This document shows, in pieces, positions 26,930-41,031 of a stretch of 64,000 nt of DNA. The notes under the pieces are model-generated. The model was not told the origin of the DNA and did not search any database. It worked only from the letters and a program-made list of their open reading frames with translations. The translations under genes and the position numbers were made by a program. How positions within the stretch are numbered: the stretch's first letter is position 1; every line of letters begins with the position of its first letter. This stretch comes from Aphelocoma coerulescens (Eukaryota > Chordata > Aves > Passeriformes > Corvidae), in contig NC_091020.1 of assembly GCF_041296385.1 (NCBI RefSeq), positions 25,787,001-25,851,000 on the forward strand, written 5' to 3'.

Positions 26930-29900
26930 TGCAAGTTAGTGGCATGAATTTTTTTTTTCCTTTGCAAACTGAAGGTGAGTGCATTCACTGTCCCAGAAGG
27001 GAACAGTCAGTCAGCCAGTTTTATCAGGTCTTACTGAACGTGTAAAAGTATTATTTTTGTGATTCACTGACATCCATGGTTATAGGAGATGCCTGTAAGG
27101 CACTGCCACTAAAATAACCTTTATTTGAATCAGGTGTCTGTGCACTTTGGGTTTTTTTTAGGTTTTGAAGCTAAGGGCTGAACCATGTGTTATGTGCTGT
27201 TGCATGTGCTATGGTGTGTTCTATGGCAGTGGCTTGATCCAGCAGGGTTATGTGCCACATGTGGCACCCAAGGAGTGAACAAGCAGCTCCAAGAGAAAAC
27301 TGCCTCTTCTGATGGCAGCCTTCATTGTACTGGGTTTGATGAAGTTCTGGTAGGCTGAAGGGAAAGCAGATTTGGTAGCAAGGCTCCATAGAGCCACAGC
27401 CATTTTGTATTCATGATTTATTTCCTGAAGTCAGAGGACTGATTCCATGAAAAGTCCCAGGTTCAATCAGGCAGCTGCACAAGACAAACACTGGTCAGAG
27501 GAGGAATGCTAAGTTTTCTCTTCTGATTCCTTATCCAGAGATGTGGGACATGTCTTGTAAGTTACTTTCTACATTAATTTTTCAGTAAAATGCTGTGAGG
27601 ATTTCTGACAAAATGAATAGTACTTCTTTATGAAAATAAAGAAAAGCTACAGATATAATCCACTGATGAGAAGTATAGAGGGTACTGCCAGGTTCTACAG
27701 GACTTGACAAAAGAGCTGCCGTCTCTTCCTCATCAAGAAATGAACTCTGGGAATCCATCAGAGCAGCACTGTTCTTATTACTGCTGTGGTAAGAAGGGTG
27801 CAGCAGAATTAACTCATCCAGATAATGCCTGGTTGGGACATGGCAGTTCTGCTGCTATCATTCCTAACACATCAGAAGAAGATGACAGCTTAGTGCTGCC
27901 TGATTGCACACGTCCTGCTGTGCACCTGTCTGAACCTTTTCCTGACATTTTTGCTCTGCATGAAAAGGTGAACAGTGAGGAGTCTCACTTTGTATACATT
28001 GTTTTCCCTCTTTGGTCCCATCATCCTAAGATGCAACCCCAACTTTCCAGGTGCTGATCCTTACCAGAGCCTGGAGGCTGAGACATAGACAAGGGGTGAG
28101 GACCAGCTTCAGTGAGGAGAGAGGGTGAAGAGACAGAACGATCTGGGTCCAGCTACAGTGCAGCTATTGCAATATACTGCAAATAACCAATTCCTCTTAA
28201 ATTTGCTGTTTAAATCAGAAGAATTTCAGCTAATACTAACCTCTCTAGCTGAGGGTAGTGTTGCAGCATAGCTGTAAAAAGACAGAGCCCAGCAATCAGT
28301 ACTCAGGGAGCAGTCAAGTGCTCCTTGGTTTTGCTGTCAGTTTTGTTTTTAAGCCATCTTTGATGTGCCTTCCCCCTGCAATGCAGACATGAGAAGAAGG
28401 TTATTTATATTGAAGCTAATGTAGAAAACACACCTGAGACATTACTGACTGGTTCCCTTCAGCTTCTTGTCACCTCCATCTTCGCCATCCTTGGCTCAGC
28501 TGCACAGCAATAAGTACAGAGCCTGTGCTGACTGAGGAGAACTGAATCAGCCCGAAAAAAATTGATGAGACCTTAGGTACCTTTTCTTTTAGGAATTTTT
28601 TTTTCCCCTTGTACAGTTATAGAGGGCCACTGACCATTACAGTGACAAGGAAAATAAACAGGCTATAAAATTCATGGTGTTAAACTCCCATTGGTCTGAA
28701 CTCTCAAGCCTTAGACTTTTCAGTTTTTCCTCTCCCTTTCTGGCATTCAAGGTAAGCAAGATATTAGGAGATGCTGGGCTCCTGACCAGGAAGCCATCCT
28801 CCCAGGAATAATTGGCATTTACCACAGGATTCAACAAAGACTTTGAAACACGATTCCTTTCTGACTCACCCTGTGATTTTGCTGAAGAGGGTGGGTATTT
28901 TTAAAAAAGGAATGCCTTGAAGGATCGATGACACAAGAAAGCAGTTTAGTAAAAAGGAACTGACAGGTTTCCATCTGCTTAGCAGGTCTTTCATCCCGGT
29001 TGCAGAGAGTGATGAACACATTCAGATGCACAGACTACACTCAGTTATTGACACTCACTGATGAGCCATAAGTGCCACTTACTATGGCACTGCTCACTCA
29101 CTGCTTCTGCAAATGCAGCTGTACCCTCAAACCATGGTTGAAGTAAGGCTGTGCCTGACTTGTCATGAAGTTAAATAAAGAGATGATTGCTTAATGCACA
29201 GAACCCGTTTTTATGCTGGTCTCTGAAATCTGAGCAGTGGTACCCACAGTGTATGAGGTCTGGTCTGAAAACCATGCTTCTTTCTGCAATTTCTGATATC
29301 CTATTCAAAATGAAGAGCTGCAATGGGGATAACTGTCAAAAATTATTTTTTTCCAAACATTTTTTAAAACAATGGACTTTTAATTTTTGGAATTAGATAT
29401 TAATATATCATTTAAAAATAATTAAATAATATCTAAATACTCTAGTAAAATGAATTTATGACATACTGATTACAGTATGAAGATTACACAAAATGGTTTT
29501 ACCTTTTTAAAATGAAACTTTGAATTAATCAAAGTAGGAATGTTGAAGTAATGTCACATTTCTTCATATTTTATCATAGGAGATGTTTCATGTTCAGAAA
29601 TGTAAACTGGATCTAAGTTTTACATCAAGTGAGCATCTGTCTTTCAAAATAGTGAACAAAAAGGAAAACAGCTCATTTTGGTAGGGTTTAAGGCCATTTT
29701 TTCAACTGAAACTGAACACAATTTTGAGGTTTTTCAAAGGAATAAGGAATAAACCCACTAGCTCTCTGGAGTCTTGAGTGTGGCTTTGACTTTCCTGTGG
29801 AGTTCAATGAGAGATCAAATATTCAAGGAGAGACATGACCATTCTATAAACAAATTGGAGACTCTCAATTATACAGGGGCCCTAAACGACTTTTAGGGAG

Positions 29901-30197
29901 AGGCTACCAGCCTTTGGGCAAGTGAAGAAGTTTAATTCAGGCCATTACATGCACATACTGTGACACTTCTGATGGACAAAAATTACAGGTGATTCACAGA
30001 TATTACCCAGGTTCCCATGCACTGAACACATAAGGGCGCTGTGTTAGGGTGGGAAGTGAATGCAGACCTAGGCATGGTACTGCAGTTCTTGCAGGCAATT
30101 GGAGTTGCCGGTTTCCTTTTGTTCTTTTTAAAGCCCACTGCTTATTCTAGATATGAAAATCTAATGAACAGGGAAAAATAGAGGGCTTTGTTTGTCT

Positions 30198-30232
30198 CTT
30201 TATTTTTAATTTTTTATTTATTTTTTTTTTTT
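30198..30232. repeat. T-rich low-complexity tract
   Basis: This is a run of T with sparse A interruptions ending in T12. It is a simple repeat only. Confidence 0.65.
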
Positions 30233-31108
30233 GCCTCAAAGGAATGCTATTTAAGAATGGGATTTATGAACACTGCTTCAAAGTCCTTTCACCAGAGGGC
30301 TTTAACAAGGAATATGACAGGTGCTAGGATAACTTTTAACCCAGTCAAACAGATAAATAAATAAAAGATTTGAAAATTCCACTTTGTTCTGCTGGTGGAC
30401 GTAAGCAGTTTGACATTTCAGACTGGAATCCCAGATTGTCTGTTGAACTCAAGGATTAAAGAACGACAAGTATTTTTTCCTTTCTTGCTTTTGTAAAAGT
30501 ACTCAAAGAAAGCAAGAGGCACAGTCCCAGAGATCAGTAAGTGAGTATAACAACATTTAAAAGGGCAGAGAAGAAAGAAAACAAGGAATCTGCTTCCTTA
30601 GGAGTCTGGTGTTTTGCTTCTAAACTGACTTGAGAGATTTCAACTTTGTTTTATTTCTGCATTAGAATTAAATTCAAAGCTTTAATGAAATGCAATTTTG
30701 TTGTAACTCCCCTTTCCACAATAAGAAGGTTGGGGATTTGGTGAGCTTCAAAGTCCTTGGAATCATCCAAAGTGTCTTCTCTAGGTCTTAGGAATATTTC
30801 TGTCTACAGTGTCATTGATCAACGCGTTGTTAAAACCTGGTTTGGTCCCAACAAAGTAACATTTGAAGAAAAACAGAGTTTGTGTTCTGAACAGCCCTAC
30901 AAATGATCCTGCCGGTGTTTGGTGAGTGAGTCTGTGTTCACTCTCATCTGCCTTGGTTATGGGTCCAGCACCTCAATCACCTTCCTACCACCAGGAAGGA
31001 TCAAATCCTTTATTAAAAAACTACTTTAGGCTCAACTACTTTTGTTCAAGTAAGACATGCCTGTAGGTAGTTTCAAGCTGTGAGGAGCCATCTTGTCTCC
31101 CTATTAAC

Positions 31109-31282
31109 ATGGATCAGTTTGAAATGCTTGACCCAGCTGGGGCCAGAAAGCTCAGCATTTTGGAAGATCAAGTCAATAAGCAGCTGATTGAACAGCAGAA
31201 ATTATCAGCTGGACTTCTCTGGCTTGTGTTCTGCAGGTACCACTGGATGATAATAATGGCTCATTCCAATCCTAAAATCTAG
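31109..31282 (+). other. Small ORF (57 codons), unrecognised
   Basis: An ATG in good initiation context (A at -3, G at +4) opens a 57-codon frame ending in TAG. The first 35 residues look protein-like: hydrophilic and helix-prone, with an acidic/glutamine-rich middle (ILEDQVNKQLIEQQKLSAG). The tail after that looks random. The upstream AGCCATCTTGTCTCCC resembles a 5' UTR. It could be a chance frame, a first exon whose splice donor I cannot fix, or a scrap of a processed pseudogene. I do not recognise the family. Confidence 0.2.
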
Positions 31283-34200
31283 AAATTGATGAGCTTAAGT
31301 AGACTACTAATATGCAGAAGCCTGTTCTGGACCAAGGCTCAAAGTAGCAAAAAATAGAAAAAAAAATCAAAGAATTGAATCTGCTACTGCTTGCCCATCA
31401 ATATTTCTTTCCTTCATTTAGTTTGCATCTTGTGGGTGCACAAGATGCACCAAAATTAAGATGGACCCAAATGAACTCCTGCACACATTTGATTATCTTT
31501 AAAGATATTTCTTCTGAAGGGGAGAATGGTTCTGACTGGTTGCTTTTTTTCCCTGCTGAGCTGTTCCACTATTTGACTTTGCAACCAGTATTGCTTATAA
31601 ACTAGGAAAGAAAATATTATGGATGCTTCTCTCCTTTTTAACTTTTCGGTTGTTTTTGCGGTTGGTTTTAACATAAAATCTGAATTTTAGAACAAAACTA
31701 AGTGCATATGACATTTTATTGCAAAACTAAATAATCACTCAAAGGACAAAGAGATTTGAAACACTGATGGATAAAGGGGAAAAAGGTTGATAGGTTTCCT
31801 TCACTGCTTTCTCTGAGGAAAAGAAGGTCTCTCCAGTGTGTCTGTCTGCCTGGCATCTTGCCCCTCACCATCATTTCTGAATATGTTGGTTGATATGAAC
31901 CACATCTGACTGAAAAGTCTCAAGGGAAATCTCAAGATAAGCAGCCATATAAATGTGAGACAGGGATTCTTCCACAATAAGTCACTGTGTGAAAGGTGGG
32001 AATGTTGGGCTTCATGCTTTAGAAGACAGAGAGGTAAAGAAGAAAATCCTTACAGATGTCCAAAATGGTGGGCAGATCTTTAGCTTTGCTCTTAAGGCAC
32101 CAAAAAATCTATGTCCAGGGCCTGTCACAAGCAAGACCTGGCTGTCATCCCCTCATTGTTATCAGCACGGCTCGTCCTAACTTTTAAATGGGACTTTTAT
32201 ATGAGTAATGTTTTCCCTCTTTTTTTCTTTTTTAAAATTTTGTTAGTGAAAATGTTGAATCTGTCTTCTCCAAAAACTGGTGGCCACAATAACAGCTGGA
32301 GTGGTTATCTCAGCCTCAGTCCTCCTCAGTTCTCTCTAACTGACTAATAAGACTTCAAGTTAATTTGAATAATAATAGCCTACATTTTTCCAAACATCTG
32401 TCTAAGTAGGTACATGACCTTCATTGTCCAAGGACCCCAAAGCACATGAAACGTACTAATTAACTAAATCCCACAATTGCTAAGTACAATAAGCACAAGA
32501 CTGACATTAGATTACTATTTCTAATTATATCTGGGATGCCTAAGGTATATTAAGGAAAGCTCAAAATCTATTAAAAGTATAAAGATTAATCTCACTTTCC
32601 CAAAGGCAGAGCCATGAAAAAAACTCTGGATTTCTGCTTCCTCCTTCCTGGCTCAAGCCATGCACATGATTCCTTTGTTTAACTGTTTACCCATTAAACC
32701 CCTGACTCAGCAATCTCCTTTAGCACAAATTTAATGTGAAGCCTACAAAAAATTCAATTAACTCTGTGTTGCATCTAATACTTTGAGACAGGCAAATACT
32801 CTGTAGAAGACCTGGCTGAATAAAGCAGTTAAGGATGTATTTCAGGTCTTCAGTTAAGAAATTTCTCTGATGAAGGCATTTTCCTAAATCATTCTGCAAA
32901 CTGGTCTAGTGATTACCCTACAGTACTTCTAATAGTTTAAATTCTTTAAAATATGTTGCTAACATACTGTGTTTCAGTGCAATACTTATGCATTGACTTG
33001 ATTGTTAGCACATGTTCAACTCTACCTCCACAAAACAAATCATGGAGGATGGTGTAGAACAATGTGTCCACCAAATGCATACATTAGCACTGTTCTGTAG
33101 TAAAACCAGAAACAGCAAGTTTACTGTCTCTGTACATACTTAATGACGGGCATTTAATGTGCAACGTATCTTCGGAGACTGTGTTTTTATGCTCGTGCCT
33201 TAGCTTTAGAAATGCTTTGCTCAGAAGCACTCAGCTTTGAAGGACCTGCAATACGGCTCTGTCAGGCCTTGCCTATCAGATGAAACATTGATTGGAACCT
33301 GGGGGAAAAAGGCAGATGCAATTCTGAGGCCTGCATCCTGTAATAATGATTTCATTCATTTACAGAAGGAGTTTGCTCATTAGAGACCCAACACAATTTG
33401 TGAAATCACAACTCCGTTTGGATCATCCCCAAGTGCTGCTTTTCCCCATTCAAAATACGAGGAACTGAACTGAGATTACATGAGGCAGTGCTTAACAAAC
33501 CCAAACTGGATACCAGATTAGACAAAGCCATTGGATCTCTGATCACTGAACCTGCTCTCCAACAGTGAGCAGTGCCAGATCATGAGAAACACTTTCATGA
33601 CGAGCAGAACAGAGTCCCCACAAATTTGTACCACTTGATTCACTGACATCTTATAGAATAAACAGAGACTTGAGACATGCTTTTCCAAAAAGTTTTGCTG
33701 TTACTTATGAAGAGGCAGTGGAATCCCTTTTCTTCTGACACACTTGAATGGAATTGATCAGGGTTTTAGAAAGTTATTGGTGAGAAATAGAAAACCAAGC
33801 CAGAAGGATGTGACCTCTTTATGCACATGCAATTAAATGAGTGTGTGTACACATTGTACAATACACACAATACATACATTAGATTCCTCAATTTGCTACT
33901 AGAACTATATGTTGAGATAATGGCTGAGTGTACGTGAAGTGTACAGAGCTGAATTTTCCACTCTTGGCTGTATAGAAAGGATATTAATTCTGTGCCTTGT
34001 GATAAATTTACTAGGTACACTTGAGGATCTGCCTGCCAGGCTGATAGAGTTCAGTAAAAGTATTTTTCAGACTTCTCTCCCATGGTGGTCTCTCCTCTGT
34101 GGGATTTCAGTTTTGTAGCACAGAAGTAAGAAGGGAGGAAGGTTGGGGGTCTGCATCTGCAGTTACCCATGAAGGTCTCTCTAGAACCCTGTCAGTGCAG

Positions 34201-37200
34201 AGAATAGGCTCACTTTGTATGTAGCTGATCTGACCTACATTAGAATTTCCTTCAGTCTGAAAGGAGGTTTGCCCCTGAAGCATCATTGTGGATCACCAAG
34301 GGTAACAGTCTGGAGCAGGGACCTCACTCATCATTAGGCTGAAATAAGGATCACTGCTGTGACAGAGAGTTGGCACCACAGAGACAAGGGTCCCTGCAAA
34401 AGATTTGGCTCCCACTCTCTTTCCAAAGTTTGCTGCTTATGTTCAACCACATGGGCCATTAAAACAGTGCCAGGGGCCTTTAGCAGTTCATGAAAGGAAA
34501 ACAAAGCCGCAAAATGGGCTTTACATTTGACAACAGCCATCCCTTCCTGTCTAGAAAAGAGGGCTGTTTACCCTCCCTTTCCTTGCTGAAGTACCTTTAC
34601 CCTTTCACAGCTTCTAGGAGGCAAGCTATGCCCAAGGAGATGGGAAGTCTGACCGCTCCAACTCAGCTGGCAAGAATCAGGCAGTGGGAGATCATGGGGC
34701 AGTGTCTGCTACACTTTGTGCTCCGAGGTTGCCACTTAACTGGATACGGAGCTAAATCAATCCATTAACTTATCCTAACCATGGTCCTAATTAGCTGCAT
34801 ATGTATAATCAGCATGCTCACAGGCCTCTCATCAGGGAATAGTGGGCTGACAGACTCAAATTTGTTACTCTGCATCTGCTGCCAGATTTGGAAATCTGAA
34901 GTTTTTGAAAATGAATTAAAGCAACAAAACCCAACCAACTTTGCCAGCTGGCAATGTTCCTTGTTAACAGACGGCCGGGAACACCTTTTTTGAAGAAAGC
35001 CCCTTTTGACAGGAGGACAGCATAAGTTCACAGTTAGGATGAAGTTATATCTGAAATGAGGAGTAGAGCCCTTTCTCTCCTTTTCTGGGGTTTATATATG
35101 CATCATGAAAGACAAAGAAGAGAAGAACTCAGTGCTTTAATTCCTGATACTATGCTGAGTGTAGGGTGGGGCTTAATTTTTGGATCCAAATCTCTTATTT
35201 TGCCTTATGGAATTTGCATACTGAAAAGATGCTCGCCATAATGATTAACCCTGAGAATGATAGGTGTAGAGGGCTGCAAGTCAAAGTAATTCCCTCATTT
35301 GTGTTAGAAATTATTGATTTTGCAGCTTACAGTGATGTTTTTTTCTTTGCAGCATTATTTTCATCTGAAACCATAATGTATTATTGAACTACTAAAAGAA
35401 GGCTAGATTGTTAATAAAGGAACTTGTATAGGTACACTCATGGGCTTGCCAATATATCAAAATTAGTGTTTTCTTATTTTATGTGGTTTTTATTACATAG
35501 TTTTATTTGGTATGGATAAAATCATAGCTTTGCTTAGTCTCCCTAAAAGTTTTAATCATGTGCCTTATAAAGTTTAGCCTTGCTGGATTACAGTATTAAC
35601 ATATTTTTCAGCTCGTGTGGTTTTTGGTTGGCTTTTTTTTTTCTTCCTTGAATGCATGTTGAAAGAAAGAAGTTAGCTTTATGGACTCACTTATATTTAA
35701 TTTTCCACAATTACAGACTATTTTGTGATATTTGCCATGGTGATTGACTGTTCAATGATATGTGATCTTTTTTTCTGCTCTCTTTAGCTCAGTTGAATAT
35801 TTTACATATTTCAGTTATGATTAGGAGAAAAATATTCATAGAAGACCCATCAAAATAAATATTAATCTTTCCAATAAATCTTAACATGGTCATTATTAGC
35901 TAACTGTAAAAGTTGGAACCATAACTAAGAAAATAGGCTAGCAAAAAACCCCAGCATTATAAGCAACAATATTGTTCAATGGTGACAAGGTTCCACAGCT
36001 TAGATCTGAGGGAATTTTAACTAATTTTAACAATATGGTTTAATCAGTTCAGTAACAAAACCTCTGTGGAAAAAATCTTGGTTTTCTCATTAAACCAAGC
36101 AGTGAACAGGTATAATTTTGAAAGAATTATATTAAACACTGTAACTTTTTAAAAGGATAGGTGTTTTTTCTTTATTTTTGGAAGGCAAATGAATTATTAC
36201 AATTTCCTTCTTTTCACTGAAAAACTCAAGTTAGAAATTAACATTTTTCCCCAGGGAAATTTACTTTCAGTTGAAAAACATTTCCTTTTAAAAATGTTTA
36301 TTATTTCATGGCAGAAAATAATTAGTTAATCTCTAAATTTTCCCTTTGGAAAAATGAAATTCTTTGAGAGCTATCTCTGCAAAGTTTGGGACAAAATCTC
36401 TTATGTTACCCCACAGAGAAAAGGTTTTATAATTGAGGTAAAGATTTAATAGTTCTCTGGAGAGAAGGCTGATACTTAAAAAGCAACCAGTAATACTCTT
36501 AGCAGGGACCCAGGATTTTTTAAATGGTTGCTTTCTGAGAACAAATCTAATTTTATCTTAAACTTGAAAGCAAATTTATCCTCTTGTTGAGTGACAGTAA
36601 CCTAGATCTTTGTAACATCACCCTGACGTTAAAACAGCATCCAAGAAGTAATTTCAACTAGAAATGATCAAAATAGAACATTAGAAGATGAATTCTGGTT
36701 GCTAAACTTCCTCTGGACTTTAGATAGACCTTTATAGAGTAAAAAATAGATTTTCATGTTCCAGTTAATTTTATAATGAGTTAATAAATAATCTTTGGTC
36801 ATATTGATTACAAAGAAATGTCCATGATAATGGCATTTCCAGGGCTGTCTAAACTAAACTCTCCCATAACTTTATAAAAGCTCCATTCCTGAGCAAAATT
36901 TCACATTAACTCTCTAAATTTACAGGAGTTCATTCAGTATGTTAGGTAGAAAAGAGTATTGGTTCTGCTCAGAACCTCCTGGACATACCAGAGTGGAAAT
37001 ACATATTCCATTAATAAGGATTGACAGCAATTTGGCACAATGAGAAGTATATCCTTCAGAGAGCACTCAACCCAGAAATACACTCAACCATACCTTTCAT
37101 TGTGCAAATGAAATAAAGGTTGTTGAGAGCACATCTCCTGCCCAGGGCTGAGAACACTGTGAGAGCAAACCATGCTAAGGCACTCGAGTTAATGTGCACA

Positions 37201-39752
37201 GCTGGCAACGGGGAGATGCAGGAGCTGCCCCTGTTCAAAGGGGAACTTCACTCTGGCCACCCACCCGCCTGTCCCAGGCAGCTGATTGTCACGGCAGCCA
37301 CCTGAAATCCATTATTGAGATGAAAGGGAGCAGCTCTGGCAGTGAGACATGGTGGATGAAATCTCTTTCATTCTCACTTGTCCGAAATTCCATATGACTT
37401 GAGGAAACTTTTGTCCATTGATATATTTCAAGAAAAGAAATCTGTTTCAGTGAATCAGTTTTTATTTTCCAGTAAAGCACATATTATAGAGAACCTGATT
37501 TATACACCAAAGGTTTGAAGAATCCAGCCTATGCAGTGCTTTTCCTCTTCAAACATCTAAACATTTTATAGACAGGAGAGTGGAGAATCAAGTTTTTATT
37601 ATTACTGATGGAAGAGTGGTGATTTGGGAAAAGAATGGTGTTCTGCTGAGAGTCAGATGGCAGTGGAGATCACAGACCAACCCACAAGTTTTGCCTCCCA
37701 GTTCATTGCTTCACCAGAGTTGTATGAAATTCTGTATTCCTCTCTTCCTGCCTGCATTATGTAATGGTCAAGAGACTTTCAAAAGGTTTCTAAAGAATTA
37801 AAATATATTCTTGTGTAGATAACTTATGTGCTGATTTCTTCTCTGGAGAGATTTTGGTTATATTTGGCTGAGAAAAGTTCAGTCTTAGAATAAAGCACTC
37901 TCATGGGTTGTTTTTGGTTCTATTCTAATATTTTGTTTGACAAAATAAACTTAGTTTTCGTGTACCTTTATCTGAGAGGATGCCTCCTTTGGTACCCACT
38001 GATAATCTGTTCTAAAATACAAAAGGGCTTAACCAGCTTTTCATTTTTCCACAGATAAGGCACACGATGAGGCAAGAGGAAGTGTTTGATGTTTCTCAGT
38101 CCATTTCTCAGTCATTAATGAAATCCCCAATGCCCTGACATCTCCAATTAGTACACTCATCTGTTACCTCTCCTTTGCTCAGGAAGGCTGATCTATTATG
38201 AAAAGAAAACTAAGGCAAACTAGTTCCTGATTAAATAATATAGTGCTTACACAGAAGGGAGGGTGCAGGGGGGAACAAAAGGGAAACAAACAATCAGGGG
38301 TGTTAGAATTACTGATGTAGTTAATTACCAGTGCACAGCTTCAGGCAGCTTTCCAAATCAAACCCTGGATGTGGGGCACAACTCTGACCAGTCATTCTGG
38401 AGGTCCTCAGACAGCTTTAAGCCATGGTAAGGCATACTGTGGCAGGAGGTAGCAAAGATGTAGGCACTTGTAAAATTTTCTAGAAGATGCTTTTCCTGAC
38501 CAGGGAACTCGCTTTTTGACTCCAAATGAAAAATTGTCAGTCCAAACTCACCTTGAATGCTGAGGTCATGTAAAGAATGTTTATGGTAAATTCTCAGCTC
38601 CCAGATTTACTTCTCTTTGCTGTCTCCTTACAGGTGATGGCTTCAGACTGTGACAGAGGATTAAATTAAAAAAAAAAAAAAAGAGAAACAAGAATTAGAA
38701 AACCTATTAACTAAGATTTATATGATGTTAACAAGCATGAATACATTTGACAGATTCAATATAAAGGCATCCTTTTTTGGCTTACATTCATGAATCAAGC
38801 CCTTAGCTTCTGGCTCTGAAATTCTGCCTACTAGTAAATTTCACAGTTCGACTTGGAATAGATTCTTCGTGGTTTTTTGAAAGAGTCTTTAAACCACAGT
38901 CATATCTAAACTGAGAAAGCAAAGCTTTCATTGCAATGAATAATTGCCTAAGTGATACTAAAACAAGTACATGCTTACTTGCAATTCTCAGCCTAATACA
39001 GTATTGTTGGGAGAGCTGCCAATAATGCAAATAATGTAAATTAGAGTGAGTAGAACCTGTGTGTTATGAACCAGGTTTGGAACAAAGGTAGTGAGCTCAT
39101 TTCACTCAATTCTGGTGATAAATACTTCAGTTCATTATTAAGCTTCTTTGGCAACCAACATCAAATCAATGGTGTAATCAAGGGTAAATGCAGAAGAATG
39201 CAGCTCAGCCATGTTTCATTTTAGCAATATATATAGGAGACAGAACTTCTCACTGCTTGTTTGGGAGCAACAGGTCGGTAGGCTTACTCACTTTTTCATG
39301 AACCACTTTACTGCTATTACAGTGAAATTTATCTTTGCAGTACTTCTGTAGAGCTACCTAAATCTGAAGTGTAAAATAGGGGCTACTTATCAAGGTTCCC
39401 TCTTCCATGGATGGAATTAGATTCCTCTCATTTAGACATTTATTTTAGGATAGGACTGATCAGCTTACAGATACTCTTCACCTTACAATTGCTTTACAGT
39501 GAATGCCTGCCTTTAATGATGTAAGACATGTCTTGTGGTAAGACCATGCTGTCAAACGATTTCTTCCAAGTCACTTGCCTTAATTTTCTGTTGATTTTGA
39601 AATGTAGCTTGTGTTCTGGCTATGTAATTAGTTCTTACAGTTGTCTCTGTTCACGGTAGTATTTTGCTTTTCTAGCAAGCTTTGAATTGGTTGAGCTAAA
39701 AAACTGGGTGCAAAAGACAGAAATATATCAATTTACTGAATAATTCAGCTTG
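31283..39752. other. Non-coding host DNA up to the provirus
   Basis: No gene or transposon is recognised. There is an A15 run at 38668-38682. Two stretches (about 34750-35060 and 37100-37400) are less AT-rich and contain more complex sequence than their surroundings, so they could be conserved non-coding elements. That cannot be tested without an alignment. Confidence 0.55.
38668..38682 (+). repeat. Poly(A) run (A15)
   Basis: There are fifteen consecutive A residues after ATTAAATT. No retroposon body is seen upstream. Confidence 0.75.
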
Positions 39753-39758
39753 GAAGAG
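39753..39758. repeat. Provirus target site duplication, left (GAAGAG)
   Basis: GAAGAG lies directly before the TG edge of the left LTR and is repeated exactly after the right LTR. Six-base duplications are typical of alpha- and betaretroviral integrases. Confidence 0.92.
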
Positions 39759-39863
39759 TGTAAGAAGCCAGAGGTCGGAAGCCGCGGCGGTACGGGGAGC
39801 TCGGATCCCCGGCGGGGGGAGAAGAACAGACAGCAGCCAATATGGTTGAAAACTAAACTCCGA

Positions 39864-39869
39864 TTTATT
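39864..39869 (-). terminator. Provirus polyadenylation signal (3' LTR)
   Basis: The minus strand reads AATAAA, about 15 bases downstream of the TATA-type box. Cleavage would be expected 10-30 bases further on, near 39840-39855, leaving a very short R region. A second AATAAA lies near the start of U3 (minus strand, 40170-40175), upstream of the promoter. Confidence 0.7.
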
Positions 39870-39884
39870 AGCAGTCTCGAGACA

Positions 39885-39892
39885 CTTAAATA
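39885..39892 (-). promoter_or_regulatory. TATA-type box in 3' LTR
   Basis: The minus strand reads TATTTAAG. It is the same motif as in the 5' LTR. Here it could drive transcription out into host DNA to the left of 39860. Confidence 0.6.
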
Positions 39893-40201
39893 GTATACCA
39901 GCTTGTTAGCTTCTAAGGGGCTCACTTATCAGGATATTTTTCTATTTCTACACAATCAGGCTACATTGGCAGTCTTCCACAATCTTGTTATGTTCAAAGG
40001 AATCTTGTCCTTGCCTCCCTTATACTCCTAGATATCACACCTGCAAGTACGTTACTCCCTGAAATTTCTCAGGCTGGAACTGTTTTGCTTTTCACAGAGA
40101 CTTTCCCACAGAAAGTGTCTCACGCACTCAGGCCCAAAAATCCTTCAGCTTAATAGCTTGCACAGCTCCTTTATTGATCCCAATAAATCCATTCTCCAAC
40201 A

Positions 40202-40219
40202 AATTCCCCGTTTTCTTTT
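40202..40219 (-). other. Polypurine tract
   Basis: The minus strand reads AAAAGAAAACGGGGAATT and abuts the TG of the 3' LTR. This is the expected plus-strand DNA primer site. Apart from one C and the final TT it is all purine, and it has the A-rich then G-rich order common to retroviral polypurine tracts. Confidence 0.85.
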
Positions 40220-41031
40220 GTGCAAGCAAAGCTGGAGGGATCACAAATGTAGACTTCATATATTGTCTATTGCAAGTATCAGGAGGCAAGGTGAATATAC
40301 TGCCAGTTCTACAGTAATCAAATACTATACAAATAAAACTAGTTATAATTTTAAACTTAACAACTTTAACTATCCCTCTAGGTTGAGGCCGTCTTTTTCT
40401 ATAATCATATAGTTAATTGATGTAACTTACTTATCTATTAGTGGAATGGGAAAAGGTAGTTAGGAAGAATTTAGCAGCATAAGTTTTTAAGCCTTTCACA
40501 GCCGTGGCTGTGGGCTAGTAGCAGCAAATTAAAGGTTACTTAACTTGATATTACTACACGACTAACATTAATAATACATACTTAACTTATTAAGCATTTG
40601 CAAGGTTATATTAACTTAGCTCTAATATTACTTACACTCTACACAACTTAACTTAGCAGAACTTAACATTAACTTTACTTGAACTTAACTTTGCTTAAAC
40701 TTAACAACACTTAAACTTAACATGAATTAACCTTAACACTACCTTAACATTATATAACTTAACTTTATCACTTAAATTCTGCAGAACTCAAGCTTGACAG
40801 AAATTAAACTTAAAAGAATTTGACCTTAACAGAAATAAACAGAAATCAGAACTACTCTTATTTCGAGATTATTCAAAAAGAAACAACTTTTTACTTCACC
40901 GCTGAGTTGGTGTTAAACCCAAGCTAACTTATGGCAACAATTACAGGGTATCTGAACTTGGCCTTTACGGACCACTGAGCCATAGTTGGGGCAGGCCTTG
41001 ACATAGGGTAAAAACCCTTACAAAGGCCCTT
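40220..41031 (-). other. AT-rich CTTAA-repetitive segment in place of env
   Basis: About 800 bases separate the last pol remnant from the polypurine tract, where env would normally lie. No env-like frame, signal peptide or transmembrane region is visible. Between about 40350 and 40830 the plus strand has a dozen or more copies of ACTTAA/AACTTAAC (minus strand GTTAAGTT), irregularly spaced. A hairpin-capable repeat CACAGC-CGTG-GCTGTG lies at 40497-40512. The part at 40830-41031 is more complex and could be a 3' untranslated remnant. An RNA-export or packaging role is possible but not shown. Confidence 0.6.

Larger units (their letters stand above)
16940..31108. other. Non-coding host DNA
   Basis: No exon or transposon is recognised. 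Present are a CA-rich microsatellite (about 17456-17479), a strongly AT-rich stretch (18102-18169), an A/CAAA tract (20868-20930), two adjacent short hairpins (26880-26929) and a T-rich tract (30198-30232). The longest open frame, 27704-28057 plus, has no recognisable domain. The rest carries nothing I can name. Confidence 0.55.
39759..40201 (-). repeat. 3' LTR (443 bp)
   Basis: On the minus strand it begins TGTTGGAGAATGG and ends GGCTTCTTACA. It is identical by eye to 45119-45561. It has a TATA-type box (39885-39892) and AATAAA (39864-39869). The U5 side at 39759-39830 is GC- and CpG-rich, while the U3 side is AT-rich. As the 3' LTR it would supply the polyadenylation site. It directly follows the polypurine tract at 40202-40219. 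Confidence 0.95.
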